From Streptomyces xanthophaeus (GTDB taxonomy: Bacteria; Actinomycetota; Actinomycetes; Streptomycetales; Streptomycetaceae), in the NCBI RefSeq assembly GCF_000725805.1, contig NZ_JOFT01000049.1:1-64000 (forward strand): a DNA stretch of 64,000 nt, given 5' to 3'. The notes beneath the pieces are model-generated. The model was not told where the DNA came from. It did not search any database and saw only the letters and a list, made by a program, of their open reading frames with translations. Made by a program: the position numbers and the translations under genes. Below, piece after piece: positions 25,287-34,239 of this stretch (position 1 is its first letter; each line of letters starts with the position of its first letter).

Positions 25287-25296
25287 CTCCGCTTCG

Positions 25297-27063
25297 TCAG
25301 AGGTACTGACCGGTGTTCGCCACCGTGTCGATGGAGCGTCCGGTGTCTGCGCCCTGCTTCCCGGTGACGAGCGTGCGGATGAATACGATCCGCTCGCCCT
25401 TCTTTCCGGAGATCCTGGCCCAGTCGTCGGGGTTGGTGGTGTTGGGCAGGTCCTCGTTCTCCTTGAACTCGTCCACGCAGGCCTGGAGGAGGTGGGAGAC
25501 GCGGAGGCCCTTCTGGTTGTGCTCGAGGAAGGCCTTGATGGCCATCTTCTTCGCACGGTCCACGATGTTCTGGATCATGGCGCCCGAGTTGAAGTCCTTG
25601 AAGTAGAGGACTTCCTTGTCGCCGTTGGCGTACGTGACCTCGAGGAAGCGGTTCTCCTCGGTTTCGGCGTACATCTGCTCGACGACGGTCTGGATCATGC
25701 TGTGGACGGTGCCGGGCCGCGAGTCCTGGTGTTCGGACAGGTCGTCCGTGTGCAGGGGCAGCGTGGCCTTGAGGTACTTCGCGAAGATGTCCTTCGCGGC
25801 CTCGGCGTCCGGGCGCTCGATCTTGATCTTCACATCGAGGCGGCCGGGCCGGAGGATGGCCGGGTCGATCATGTCCTCGCGGTTGGAGGCGCCGATGACG
25901 ATGACGTTCTCCAGGCCTTCCACGCCGTCGATCTCGGCGAGCAGCTGCGGGACGATGGTGTTCTCCACGTCCGAGCTGACTCCGGATCCGCGGGTGCGGA
26001 AGAGGGATTCCATCTCGTCGAAGAAGACGATGACGGGGGTGCCCTCGCTCGCCTTCTCCCGGGCACGCTGGAAGACGAGGCGGATGTGCCGCTCGGTCTC
26101 GCCGACGTACTTGTTGAGGAGCTCGGGGCCCTTGATGTTCAGGAAGTAGGACTTCCCGGCGGGCTGGCCGGTGACCTCGGCGACCTTCTTGGCAAGGGAG
26201 TTGGCGACGGCCTTGGCGATGAGCGTCTTGCCGCAGCCGGGCGGGCCGTAGAGCAGGATGCCCTTCGGGGGCCGCAGTTCGTGTTCCTTGAAGAGGTCCG
26301 GGTAGAGGTACGGGAGCTCGACCGCGTCGCGGATCAGCTCGATCTGGTCGCCCAGACCGCCGATCTTGTCGTAGTCGATGTCGGGGACCTCTTCGAGGAC
26401 GAGTTCTTCGACCTCGCTCTTGGGGACCACTTCGTAGACGTAGCCGGAGCGGGGTTCGAGCAGCAGGGCGTCGCCGGGGCGGATGGTGATGTCCAGGAGC
26501 GGCTCGGCGAGCCTCACCACCCTTTCCTCGTCGGTGTGCCCGACCACCAGGGCGCGCTCGCCGTCCTCGAGGATCTCCTTGAGGGTGACGATGTCCCCGG
26601 CCCGCTCGAATTCCATGGCCTCGACCACGTTGAGGGCCTCGTTGAGCATGACCTCCTGGCCTCGCCGGAGGTCTTCCGGGTCGACGCTGGGGCTGACGTT
26701 CACGCGGAGCTTCCGGCCTCCGGTGAAGATGTCGACGGTGCCGTCCTCATTCGACTGCAGGAAGACACCGAAACCGGCCGGCGGCTGGGCGAGCCGGTCG
26801 ACTTCTTCCTTGAGGGCCACGATCTGGTCGCGGGCCTCACGGAGGGTATTCGCCAGTCGTTCGTTCTGAGCGGAGACGCCGGCCAGATTTGTCTGTAGCT
26901 CGACGATCCGCTCTTCGAGAATCCTCGTGTGTCGCGGAGAGTCGGCGAGCTTACGTCGCAGGACGGCGATTTCCTGCTCGAGATAGGCAACCTGGCCAGC
27001 GGGGTCCTCAGACCCTCGCCCGGGCCGGATGCCGCGGTTGATGTCGTCGTCGTGGGCTGCCAC
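25297..27063 (-). CDS. arc: Proteasome-associated AAA ATPase Arc/Mpa
   Basis: A 588-residue ATPase that unfolds pupylated proteins into PrcAB. It has an N-terminal coiled coil (about residues 20-90, [14 protein letters not shown] to [13 protein letters not shown]) that binds Pup, then two OB folds. The AAA module carries Walker [16 protein letters not shown], Walker [13 protein letters not shown] and sensor [20 protein letters not shown]. The C-terminus GQYL is the motif that docks into the alpha ring. The GTG at 27063 has GAGGTGAGG upstream. It is transcribed towards dop but ends in its own terminator. Confidence 0.96.
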   Translation of the reverse strand: MAAHDDDINRGIRPGRGSEDPAGQVAYLEQEIAVLRRKLADSPRHTRILEERIVELQTNLAGVSAQNERLANTLREARDQIVALKEEVDRLAQPPAGFGVFLQSNEDGTVDIFTGGRKLRVNVSPSVDPEDLRRGQEVMLNEALNVVEAMEFERAGDIVTLKEILEDGERALVVGHTDEERVVRLAEPLLDITIRPGDALLLEPRSGYVYEVVPKSEVEELVLEEVPDIDYDKIGGLGDQIELIRDAVELPYLYPDLFKEHELRPPKGILLYGPPGCGKTLIAKAVANSLAKKVAEVTGQPAGKSYFLNIKGPELLNKYVGETERHIRLVFQRAREKASEGTPVIVFFDEMESLFRTRGSGVSSDVENTIVPQLLAEIDGVEGLENVIVIGASNREDMIDPAILRPGRLDVKIKIERPDAEAAKDIFAKYLKATLPLHTDDLSEHQDSRPGTVHSMIQTVVEQMYAETEENRFLEVTYANGDKEVLYFKDFNSGAMIQNIVDRAKKMAIKAFLEHNQKGLRVSHLLQACVDEFKENEDLPNTTNPDDWARISGKKGERIVFIRTLVTGKQGADTGRSIDTVANTGQYL

Positions 27064-27327
27064 GGTCCTCACCTCCTCCAAGGGGAGCTGGACGCTTCCT
27101 GACCCTACCTGGGCTGGTGGTGATTGAAACCCCTAGATCACAAAGACGGTAGGGGTGTGTCCGATCTTCACCCTTGCGTACTCCCTCACGCCAAGGAAAT
27201 ACCCACCCATCAAACTCGGGAAGCGGCCGGTTGTAAGGTCGAACTGTTCAACACCCGTCAGGGCTCGCGCGACTTGCTGCGAGTTGTGACTGGGATGGAT
27301 CACTCAGCGCAGGAAACGGCAGGAGAT

Positions 27328-27648
27328 ATGACCGTGCAGCAGGAGGCTCCGGCAGGCGGTGCCGGCGAGGCCGGCGAGCCGCTCGAGGTGTGGATCGATC
27401 AGGACCTCTGCACCGGGGACGGGATCTGCGTGCAGTACGCGCCTGAGGTGTTCGAGCTGGACATCGACGGTCTGGCGTACGTGAAGAGCGCGGAGGACGA
27501 GCTGCTGCAGGACGCGGGGGCGACCACTCCGGTTCCGCTGACGCTGCTCCAGGACGTGGTGGATTCGGCCAAGGAATGTCCGGGAGACTGCATCCACGTG
27601 CGGCGGGTTTCGGACAGGGTGGAAGTCTTCGGTCCCGACGCGGAGTGA
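27328..27648 (+). CDS. Ferredoxin
   Basis: A 106-residue small iron-sulfur protein. CTGDGICVQYAPEVF and AKECPGDCIHV hold four cysteines in the spacing of actinobacterial ferredoxins, which often carry a 3Fe-4S cluster and feed electrons to cytochromes P450. No P450 lies in the window. The start is uncertain: ATG at 27328 has AGGAG very close, and GTG at 27334 would have better spacing; the frame is open to 27124. It is divergent from arc. Confidence 0.85.
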   Translation: MTVQQEAPAGGAGEAGEPLEVWIDQDLCTGDGICVQYAPEVFELDIDGLAYVKSAEDELLQDAGATTPVPLTLLQDVVDSAKECPGDCIHVRRVSDRVEVFGPDAE

Positions 27649-27652
27649 CGCT

Positions 27653-28267
27653 TCAAACACTCTTGGCGGCCGAGTCCGTCAGCTCCTGGCGGAATTTTCC
27701 GCCGCTCCAGCGCCACTTGGCGAGCTGTTTCGTGTCGGGGCTGTAGCGCGGCACCTCGGGTGAGGAGTAGCCGAGGAGGCTCGCGGTGACGATCCCGTCA
27801 CGGACGGTGAGGTCGACGGCGGTCTGCCTGCGGGCTGCGTCGAGGAGGGTGGCGACGATGCGGGGGCCTGCTTCGGGTCCCCGGTCGCGGGTGAGGACGT
27901 AGATCGCGTGGGGCGGGGTGCCCGAGCCGGCGTCGCAGCGGACCGCCGCGACCGTCTCCGGGAGGCCGTCGCCGTCGAGGTCGCCGTGGGCGGTGGCGGT
28001 GACCTTCTGAGGGGCGCCGCGGCAGTCCAGGGGGTAGGTGACCCCGGCTGCGTCGGGGGCGGCCGGCGCGTCCGGGGCGGAGGCTGCCCGGGGGGCGTCG
28101 GGGGCGGGTTCCCCGGCGGGGGTGCCGGTGGCGGGCTGGACGAGTCCCGCGGCGGCTATGACGGCGGCCAGGGCGGTGGCCGTGGCGAGCCAGTGGACGG
28201 GCCTGGTGCGGCTGTGGTGCGCCGGGTCTACCCGTGCCGGGGCCTGCTCGGCGGTGCTGTGCGGCAC
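27653..28267 (-). CDS. Exported or membrane-anchored hypothetical protein
   Basis: A 204-residue protein of unrecognised family. A TM/signal segment lies at about residues 25-48 (VHWLATATALAAVIAAAGLV), followed by an Ala/Pro-rich linker (residues 50-75). The C-terminal domain of about 120 residues carries HGDLDGDGLPETVAAVRC, an FG-GAP/calcium-loop-like motif. It probably sits outside the membrane. The GTG at 28267 has CAGGAGA eight bases upstream. It converges on the ferredoxin gene, with stop codons 4 bp apart. Confidence 0.75.
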   Translation of the reverse strand: MPHSTAEQAPARVDPAHHSRTRPVHWLATATALAAVIAAAGLVQPATGTPAGEPAPDAPRAASAPDAPAAPDAAGVTYPLDCRGAPQKVTATAHGDLDGDGLPETVAAVRCDAGSGTPPHAIYVLTRDRGPEAGPRIVATLLDAARRQTAVDLTVRDGIVTASLLGYSSPEVPRYSPDTKQLAKWRWSGGKFRQELTDSAAKSV

Positions 28268-28405
28268 GCGGGGTGTCTCCTGTGTGAAGGGTGACGGGGA
28301 GCCAGCATCGTGCCACACCTCACACCGGGGTGGAACGCCCGGGTCCGGGCGGGGTGCCCGCGGGTGGCCGGCGGCTTCGCCGGGGTCGGGGCCGGGACAA
28401 CGAAA

Positions 28406-28457
28406 AGGCGCTGTGGTGCAGTTCCCGGGTGGTCCGGGGAACTGCACCACAGCGCCT
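28406..28457 (-). terminator. Terminator after trmI (perfect 21-bp stem)
   Basis: Positions 28406-28426 and 28437-28457 are exact reverse complements (GGCGCTGTGGTGCAGTTCCC core) around a 10-base loop. On the minus strand the stem is followed by TTTCG. It lies 29 bp past the trmI stop. Confidence 0.9.
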
Positions 28458-28485
28458 GCGTGTTGGATCGGCTCCGGTGGGGCCG

Positions 28486-29382
28486 TTATGCGGAGCGGTC
28501 GCTGCCGGGTCCGTCGTAGTCCTCGCCGTAGGCGCCCTTGGAGGGGCGGCGGCGGCGCATCGGGGGCTCGACCCCGTCGGCGAGACGGCGGGCGGTGACG
28601 AGGAAGCCGGTGTGTCCGATCATCCGGTGATCGGGGCGGACCGCGAGGCCCTCGACGTGCCAGTTGCGGATCATCGATTCCCACGGCTGCGGCTCGGCGT
28701 AGCAGCCGAACTCGCGGATGGACTCGACGGTGCGCGAGAGCTGGGTGGTGGTGGCCACGTAGCAGCAGAGGATGCCGCCGGGGACCAGGGCCTTGGAGAC
28801 GGCCTCCAGGCACTCCCAGGGGGCCAGCATGTCGAGGATGACGCGGTCGACGTCCGTGTCGGACAGGTTGTCCTGGAGGTCGCCGACGGTCAGCTGCCAC
28901 GCGGGGTGCGGGCCGCCGAAGTAGCGCTCGACGTTGGCGGTGGCGATCTCGGCGAAGTCCGCGCGGCGCTCGTAGCTGTGGAGCATGCCCTGGTCGCCGA
29001 TGGCGCGCAGCAGGAAGCTGCTCAGGGAGCCGGAGCCCACTCCTGCTTCCACGACGCGGGCGCCGGGGAAGATGTCGGCGAAGGCCAGGATCTGGCCCGC
29101 GTCCTTGGGGTAGACCACGGCGGCGCCGCGGGGCATGGACAGGACATAGTCGGGGAGCAGGGGACGCAGCGCGAGGTAGGCGACGTTGCCCGTGGTACGG
29201 ACAACACTGCCCTCGGGGGCACCGATCAGCTCGTCGTGGGGGAAGGAACCCTTGTGGGTGTGGAAATTCTTCCCGGCTTCGAGCGTGAACGTGTAGTGGC
29301 GGCCCTTGGGGTCGGTGAGCTGAACCTGGTCCCCGACCTCGAAGGGCCCGCGTCGGCGGGCGGCACCGGTCGGTTCGGACAT
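28486..29382 (-). CDS. trmI: tRNA (adenine-N1)-methyltransferase TrmI
   Basis: A 298-residue SAM-dependent methyltransferase that makes m1A58 in the T loop of tRNA. The N-terminal domain (FEVGDQVQLTDPKGRHYTFT) is followed by the Rossmann fold with SAM motif VVEAGVGSGSLSSFLLRAIG and DRVILDMLAPWECLE. No ribosome site precedes the ATG; TACACT on the minus strand ends 6 bases before it, a good -10 box for a leaderless message. In other actinobacteria trmI often lies near the proteasome genes. Confidence 0.93.
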   Translation of the reverse strand: MSEPTGAARRRGPFEVGDQVQLTDPKGRHYTFTLEAGKNFHTHKGSFPHDELIGAPEGSVVRTTGNVAYLALRPLLPDYVLSMPRGAAVVYPKDAGQILAFADIFPGARVVEAGVGSGSLSSFLLRAIGDQGMLHSYERRADFAEIATANVERYFGGPHPAWQLTVGDLQDNLSDTDVDRVILDMLAPWECLEAVSKALVPGGILCCYVATTTQLSRTVESIREFGCYAEPQPWESMIRNWHVEGLAVRPDHRMIGHTGFLVTARRLADGVEPPMRRRRPSKGAYGEDYDGPGSDRSA

Positions 29383-29400
29383 GTGACCAGTGTATTGGCT

Positions 29401-30603
29401 TCAGGACTGGGGCCGCGCCATGGCCTTCACGAAGGCCTTTTCGACGTCGAGGGTGGACAGGACGCCGTAGATCTCGCCGCCGGGTTCGAGGACGAGGTAC
29501 TCGGTGGCGGGGTTGGCGCGGAGGTGGTCGAGGAGTTCTTCTCCGGTGAGTGCCGCTGAAACCTTCATGCCGTCGGTGAGGTCCTGGGCGAGGGTGCTGA
29601 CGGCGATCCAGGGGCGGCGGTGTTCGGGGACGGAGGCGATGGCGCTCTCGCGGACGATGGCGGTGGGGTCGCCGTTGCCGTCGACGACGACGAGGGCGCG
29701 GGCTCCGGCCTCGTTGGCCCGGCGCAGGGCTTCGGAGAGCGGGGTGGTGTGCTCGACGGGGATGGCGCGGCGGGTGAGGGTGCGGGCGCGCAGTTCGGGG
29801 AGGTGTTCGCGCAGCCGGGCCATGCGGAGGCTGTTTCCGGCGCCGGTCCAGATGATCGCGGCGAGGATCGCGGCGAGGAGGGCGTCGAGGACGGTGTCCA
29901 TGCCGGAGCGTTCGATGTCCCCGCCGGGGCCGACGACGCCGGTGTGGGTGAGGAGGGGCAGTCCGAGGAGGACGGCGACGGCGAGGGCGCGGCCGATCCA
30001 GGCGGCGGCGACGGTGCCGGTCATGGGTTTGCCGGTGATGCCCCAGATGACGGCGCGGAGCATGCGGCCGCCGTCGAGGGGGAGGCCGGGCAGGAGGTTG
30101 AAGGCGGCGACGAGGAGGTTGGAGATCATCAGGCCGGCGAGGAGGACGCCGGGGACGGTGGCCGGGTCGACGGCCTTCATGCCGAGGTAGAAGGCTCCGG
30201 AGAGGACGAGGGAGAGGAGGGGGCCGACGGCGGCGAGGACGAATTCGCGGCCGGGGGTCTCAGATTCCTTCTCGATCTCGGAGACGCCGCCGAAGAACTG
30301 GAGCTGGATGCGGCGGACGGGGAGCTTGAAGCGGAGGGCGGCGACGGTGTGGGCGAGTTCGTGGACGAGGACGGAGGCGTAGAAGGCGACGGCGAAGAAG
30401 AGGGAGACGAGGTAGCGGACGGGGCCGAGGCCGGGCAGGACGCGGTCGAGCTGGTCGCCGAAGACCCAGGTGATGAGGGCGGCGACGAGGAACCAGCTGG
30501 GCGAGACGTAGACGGGGACGCCGAAGGGGCGGCCCATGAGGAGTCCGCCGCCCGGGCCGGAGCGGCGGTCTGCGCGCTCGCCGGTTTCGTCGGTGTCTGC
30601 CAC
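29401..30603 (-). CDS. Site-2 protease family metalloprotease with CBS domains
   Basis: A 400-residue membrane protease. HELAHTVAALRF near residue 95 is the HExxH zinc site, and NLLPGLPLDGGRMLRAVIWG supplies the third ligand (xDGG). Six or so TM segments are predicted. The C-terminal ~130 residues form two CBS domains (VEHTTPLSEALRRANEAGA ... EEILDHL-type), which sense adenine nucleotides in other proteins. It resembles mycobacterial Rip3. GTG at 30603 with AAGGAC upstream. The substrate, perhaps an anti-sigma factor, is unknown. It lies 18 bp upstream of trmI. Confidence 0.9.
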   Translation of the reverse strand: MADTDETGERADRRSGPGGGLLMGRPFGVPVYVSPSWFLVAALITWVFGDQLDRVLPGLGPVRYLVSLFFAVAFYASVLVHELAHTVAALRFKLPVRRIQLQFFGGVSEIEKESETPGREFVLAAVGPLLSLVLSGAFYLGMKAVDPATVPGVLLAGLMISNLLVAAFNLLPGLPLDGGRMLRAVIWGITGKPMTGTVAAAWIGRALAVAVLLGLPLLTHTGVVGPGGDIERSGMDTVLDALLAAILAAIIWTGAGNSLRMARLREHLPELRARTLTRRAIPVEHTTPLSEALRRANEAGARALVVVDGNGDPTAIVRESAIASVPEHRRPWIAVSTLAQDLTDGMKVSAALTGEELLDHLRANPATEYLVLEPGGEIYGVLSTLDVEKAFVKAMARPQS

Positions 30604-30802
30604 GGCTGTCCTTCGTTCGGTGCTGGTCCGGCGGTTGGGGTCCGTCGGCGGTTTCCGCTCCGGTGGGGTGCGGTGCGGCTCTGGTTCCAGTGTGGTCCCG
30701 GGTGCGCGGTAGCGCGGTGTGATGCACCGATCATGCAGTGCGAGGGTGCCCGGAGTCGATGGTATGCGCGTGCTGTCGGTCGTGGGCCGTAGGGTTTTGT
30801 CC

Positions 30803-31753
30803 ATGACGACGAGCTCCGGTGCCGTGCCAGGCGCAGCCGATGCCGATGCAGTGCCGAGTGCGGTACCGGGTGCAGTACCGGGAGTACCGGGTGCGGTGCG
30901 GCCCGCTTCGCTGTCCCCTTCGCGGGCGAGCGATTTCATGCAGTGTCCTCTGCTGTACCGGTTCCGGGTGATCGACAAGCTGCCGGAGAAGCCCAGTGCT
31001 GCGGCTACCCGCGGGACGTTGGTGCATGCGGTGCTGGAGCGGCTCTTCGACCATCCGGCGCAGGAGCGGACGGCTCCGCGGGCGAAGGCCTTGGTGCCGG
31101 GGCAGTGGGACCGGCTGCTGGAGGCGAAGCCGGAGCTGTCGCAGTTGTTCCCGGAGGGTGACGAGGGGGCGGGGCTGGCGCGCTGGCTGACGGAGGCCGA
31201 GGCGTTGGTGGAGCGCTGGTTCACGCTGGAGGACCCGACGCGGCTGGAGCCGGTGGAGCGGGAGTTCTTCGTGGAGACGGAGCTGGATTCGGGTCTGCGG
31301 CTGCGCGGGATCATCGACCGGGTGGACGTGGCGCCGTCGGGTGAGGTGCGGATCGTCGACTACAAGACGGGCAAGGCCCCGCGGCCGGAGTACGCCGAGG
31401 GTGCGCTGTTCCAGATGAAGTTCTACGCGCTGGTGGTGTGGCGGCTGAAGCAGGTGGTGCCGCGACGGCTGCAGCTGGTGTACCTGGGCAGTGGGGACGT
31501 GCTGACGTACGACCCGGTGGTCGCGGATCTGGAGCGGGTGGAGCGCAAGCTGCTGGCGCTGTGGGAGGCGATCCGGGAGGCGACGGAGAGCGGGGAGTGG
31601 CGGCCGCGGCCGACGAAGCTGTGCGGCTGGTGTGATCATCAGTCGGTGTGCCCGGAGTTCGGCGGGACTCCCCCGGTGTATCCGCTGACGATCTCCTCCG
31701 GTCCCCGCGCGGAGGTGCCGTCGTCGCGTGCGCAGGACCGGGCTGATTCCTGA
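30803..31753 (+). CDS. RecB-family exonuclease (PD-(D/E)XK)
   Basis: A 316-residue nuclease. SLSPSRASDFMQCPLLYRF holds the first cluster Cys, TRGTLVHAVLERLF the active-site His, and RGIIDRVDVAPSGEVRIVDY followed by KTGKAP the PD-(D/E)XK core. CGWCDHQSVCPEF near the end supplies three more cysteines, predicting a 4Fe-4S cluster as in Cas4/AddB-type nucleases. The N-terminal 30 residues contain a VPGA-type repeat. No ribosome site; TAGGGT at 30790-30795 lies 7 bases before the ATG, fitting a leaderless message. Confidence 0.9.
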   Translation: MTTSSGAVPGAADADAVPSAVPGAVPGVPGAVRPASLSPSRASDFMQCPLLYRFRVIDKLPEKPSAAATRGTLVHAVLERLFDHPAQERTAPRAKALVPGQWDRLLEAKPELSQLFPEGDEGAGLARWLTEAEALVERWFTLEDPTRLEPVEREFFVETELDSGLRLRGIIDRVDVAPSGEVRIVDYKTGKAPRPEYAEGALFQMKFYALVVWRLKQVVPRRLQLVYLGSGDVLTYDPVVADLERVERKLLALWEAIREATESGEWRPRPTKLCGWCDHQSVCPEFGGTPPVYPLTISSGPRAEVPSSRAQDRADS

Positions 31754-31813
31754 TCGTCGGGCCAGGGCAGAATGGGCGGCGCCGAAGCCGTCCGACGAAT
31801 TGAGGGAGACCCT

Positions 31814-32488
31814 GTGGCGATCCGCGTCCTGCTGGTCGACGACCAGCCACTGCTGCGCACCGGCTTCCGGATGATCCTGGAGGCCGAGGAGGACCTGGCG
31901 GTGGTCGGTGAGGCCGGGGACGGTCTCCAGGCGCTGGACCAGGTGCGGGCGCTGCAGCCCGATGTGGTGCTGATGGACATCCGGATGCCGCGCATGGACG
32001 GGGTGGAGGCCACACGGCAGATCACCGGGCCGGGCCGGGACGGTCCGGCGAAGGTGCTGGTGCTGACCACCTTCGACCTTGACGAGTACGTGGTGGAGGC
32101 GCTGCGCGCGGGGGCGAGCGGGTTCCTGCTGAAGGATGCGCCGGCGAACGAGCTGGTGCAGGCGATCCGGGTGGTCGCGGGCGGCGAGGCGATGCTCGCG
32201 CCGAGCATCACGCGGCGGCTGCTGGACAAGTACGCGGGTCATCTGCCGTCGGGCGAGGAGAGCCTCCCGGACACCTTGGGGACGCTGACCGAGCGCGAGG
32301 TGGAGGTGTTGAAGCTGGTGGCGCGGGGCCTGTCGAACGCGGAGATCGCGGCGGACCTGTTCGTGAGCGAGACGACGGTGAAGACGCATGTGGGGCACGT
32401 GCTGACGAAGCTGGGCCTGCGGGACCGGGTGCAGGCGGCGGTGTACGCGTACGAGAGCGGGCTGGTGCGCCCCGGCGCTCCTCAGTAG
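31814..32488 (+). CDS. NarL/LuxR-type response regulator, orphan
   Basis: A 224-residue two-component regulator. The receiver domain has DDQPLLRTGFRMIL (acid pocket), the phosphorylation Asp in VVLMDIRMPRMDG (about residue 54) and the signalling Lys in FLLKDAPANEL. The C-terminal LuxR HTH is LTEREVEVLKLVARGLSNAE. GTG at 31814 with AGGGAGA upstream. No histidine kinase is adjacent in the window. Confidence 0.92.
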   Translation: MAIRVLLVDDQPLLRTGFRMILEAEEDLAVVGEAGDGLQALDQVRALQPDVVLMDIRMPRMDGVEATRQITGPGRDGPAKVLVLTTFDLDEYVVEALRAGASGFLLKDAPANELVQAIRVVAGGEAMLAPSITRRLLDKYAGHLPSGEESLPDTLGTLTEREVEVLKLVARGLSNAEIAADLFVSETTVKTHVGHVLTKLGLRDRVQAAVYAYESGLVRPGAPQ

Positions 32489-32511
32489 GTCCGTCGCCGC
32501 GCGTGACGCAG

Positions 32512-32546
32512 CAGCAGCCCCGGCCGTCGTACGGCCGGGGCTGCTG
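32512..32546. terminator. Bidirectional terminator
   Basis: CAGCAGCCCCGGCCGT and its exact complement form a 16-bp stem with a CGT loop between the response regulator and the convergent peptide-binding protein gene. Confidence 0.88.
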
Positions 32547-32588
32547 TGTCGGTGCGGTCCTGCGGGTCGAGCCGGTCCTGTGGGGGGA

Positions 32589-34166
32589 TCAGCCCTTGCT
32601 GATCTCCCAGAACCGGAAGACCGTGGAGGCGTCCAGGGACCACTGGAGGCCGGTGACGTTGGGGCGGGTGACCGCGTACTGCTTGCCCTGCCAGAGCGGG
32701 AGGATCGGGATCTCGTCGGCGACGATGTCCTGGAGGCGGACGTAGTCGGAGTTGGCGGCGGCGCGGTCGGACTTCGCGGAGGTCGACGGGATGATGCTCC
32801 CGGTGATCTCCTTGTTGTCGTAGTTGTTGCGCAGGACGTTGTCCGGGCCGAAGAACGGCTGGGTGAAGTTGTCGGCGTCCGGGTAGTCCGGCACCCAGCC
32901 CTTCACGTAGACGCCGTACTTGCCGTCCTGGATGTCCTTCTCGTACTGCTCGAACTCGACGGACTTGACGTCGGCCTCGAACAGGCCGCTCTCGTTGAGC
33001 TGCTTGGCGATGAGCTGGAATTCCTGGTCCGTGGACGGGCCGAAGCGCGAGGGCGTCGAGTACAAGGTGATCTTGACCTTGTCCTTGATGTTGGCCGCGC
33101 GCAGGACGGCCTTCGCCTTGTCGGGCTGCGGGCTGCCGCCGTAGCGGTCGAAGAAGGGCGTGGTGTGCCCTGCGATGCCGGCCGGGACGATGGAGTACAG
33201 CGAGGTCGCGGTGCCGTCGTAGACCTCCTTGACCAGGGCTTCCCGGTCGACGAGGTAGGCGATGGCCTTGCGGATGGGGAGCTTGCCCGCGACCGGGTCG
33301 TTCATGTTGAAGACGAGGTGCTCGACCTCGGCTCCGGTGCCCTGGACGACCTCGACCTTCTGCTCGCCGGTCTTGTTGGCGAGGCCGGCGATGTCCTTGG
33401 CGGCGAGGCCGCGGAAGGCGAAGTCGACGTCGCCGCTCTCCAGGACCTTCTTGAGGGCGGCCTGGTCCTCGTTGAAGAACTTCATGGTCACGCCGGTGTT
33501 CTTGGGCTTGGCGCGGCCGCTGTAGGAGCTGTTGACGGAGAAGTTGGCGCTCTTGTCGTTGATCGAGTCGAGCTTGTAGACGCCGGAGCCGAAGGCCTTG
33601 CCGTCGGTGCGGAGCTTGTCGGCCGGGTATTCGGTGTGGTCGACGATGGAGCCCGCACCCGAGGCGATCTTGCTGGGGAAGGTCGCGTCGGAGGTCTTGA
33701 GGCGGAAGATCACGGTCTTGTCGTCCGGCGCGTCGATGCCGGCGATCGAGGACAGCATCACGGCGGGGCCGTTGTCGTCGTTGATCTTCAGGGTGCGCTC
33801 GAAGGAGTGCTTGACGTCCTTCGAGGTGAGGGCGTTGCCGTTGCTGAACTTCAGGCCGGCCCGCAGGGTGCACTTGTACAGCTTGCTGTCGGGGCCCTCG
33901 AAGCCGCAGGTCTGCGCGGCGTCGGGCTCGGGCGTGGTGCCGCCCTTGGGGAAGCTCAACAGCGACTGGAAGACGTTGTTGAAGAGCAGCCAGGAGCCCG
34001 GGTCGTAGCCCGACGCGGGGTCGGTGGCCTTCACCCTGTCGGATATCCCCATGACGACGCCCTTGCCGCTGCCGGCATTGGCGCCATCGGTCGAACCGCA
34101 ACCGCTGAGCAGCGCGGCGGCGGTGGCTGCACCGAGCGGGGCCGTCAGCCACTGGTTACGTCTCAT
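32589..34166 (-). CDS. ABC transporter substrate-binding lipoprotein, family 5 (peptide type)
   Basis: A 525-residue DppA/OppA-like binding protein. MRRNQWLTAPLGAATAAALL then SGC gives a lipoprotein signal with lipobox Cys near residue 23. LNFMNDP-type and RAGLKFSNGNALTSKDVKHS motifs mark the family. The ATG at 34166 has AAGGA upstream. It lies 73 bp after a paralogous gene on the same strand with no terminator between, so the two are probably cotranscribed. No permease or ATPase gene is adjacent, so it may serve a transporter encoded elsewhere. Confidence 0.9.
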   Translation of the reverse strand: MRRNQWLTAPLGAATAAALLSGCGSTDGANAGSGKGVVMGISDRVKATDPASGYDPGSWLLFNNVFQSLLSFPKGGTTPEPDAAQTCGFEGPDSKLYKCTLRAGLKFSNGNALTSKDVKHSFERTLKINDDNGPAVMLSSIAGIDAPDDKTVIFRLKTSDATFPSKIASGAGSIVDHTEYPADKLRTDGKAFGSGVYKLDSINDKSANFSVNSSYSGRAKPKNTGVTMKFFNEDQAALKKVLESGDVDFAFRGLAAKDIAGLANKTGEQKVEVVQGTGAEVEHLVFNMNDPVAGKLPIRKAIAYLVDREALVKEVYDGTATSLYSIVPAGIAGHTTPFFDRYGGSPQPDKAKAVLRAANIKDKVKITLYSTPSRFGPSTDQEFQLIAKQLNESGLFEADVKSVEFEQYEKDIQDGKYGVYVKGWVPDYPDADNFTQPFFGPDNVLRNNYDNKEITGSIIPSTSAKSDRAAANSDYVRLQDIVADEIPILPLWQGKQYAVTRPNVTGLQWSLDASTVFRFWEISKG

Positions 34167-34239
34167 CACGCGAACGTCCTTCACAGTCTCACTAATCGTT
34201 GCGCCGGCCTGCGACACCCGCCGCCGGATACTGCCGGTC

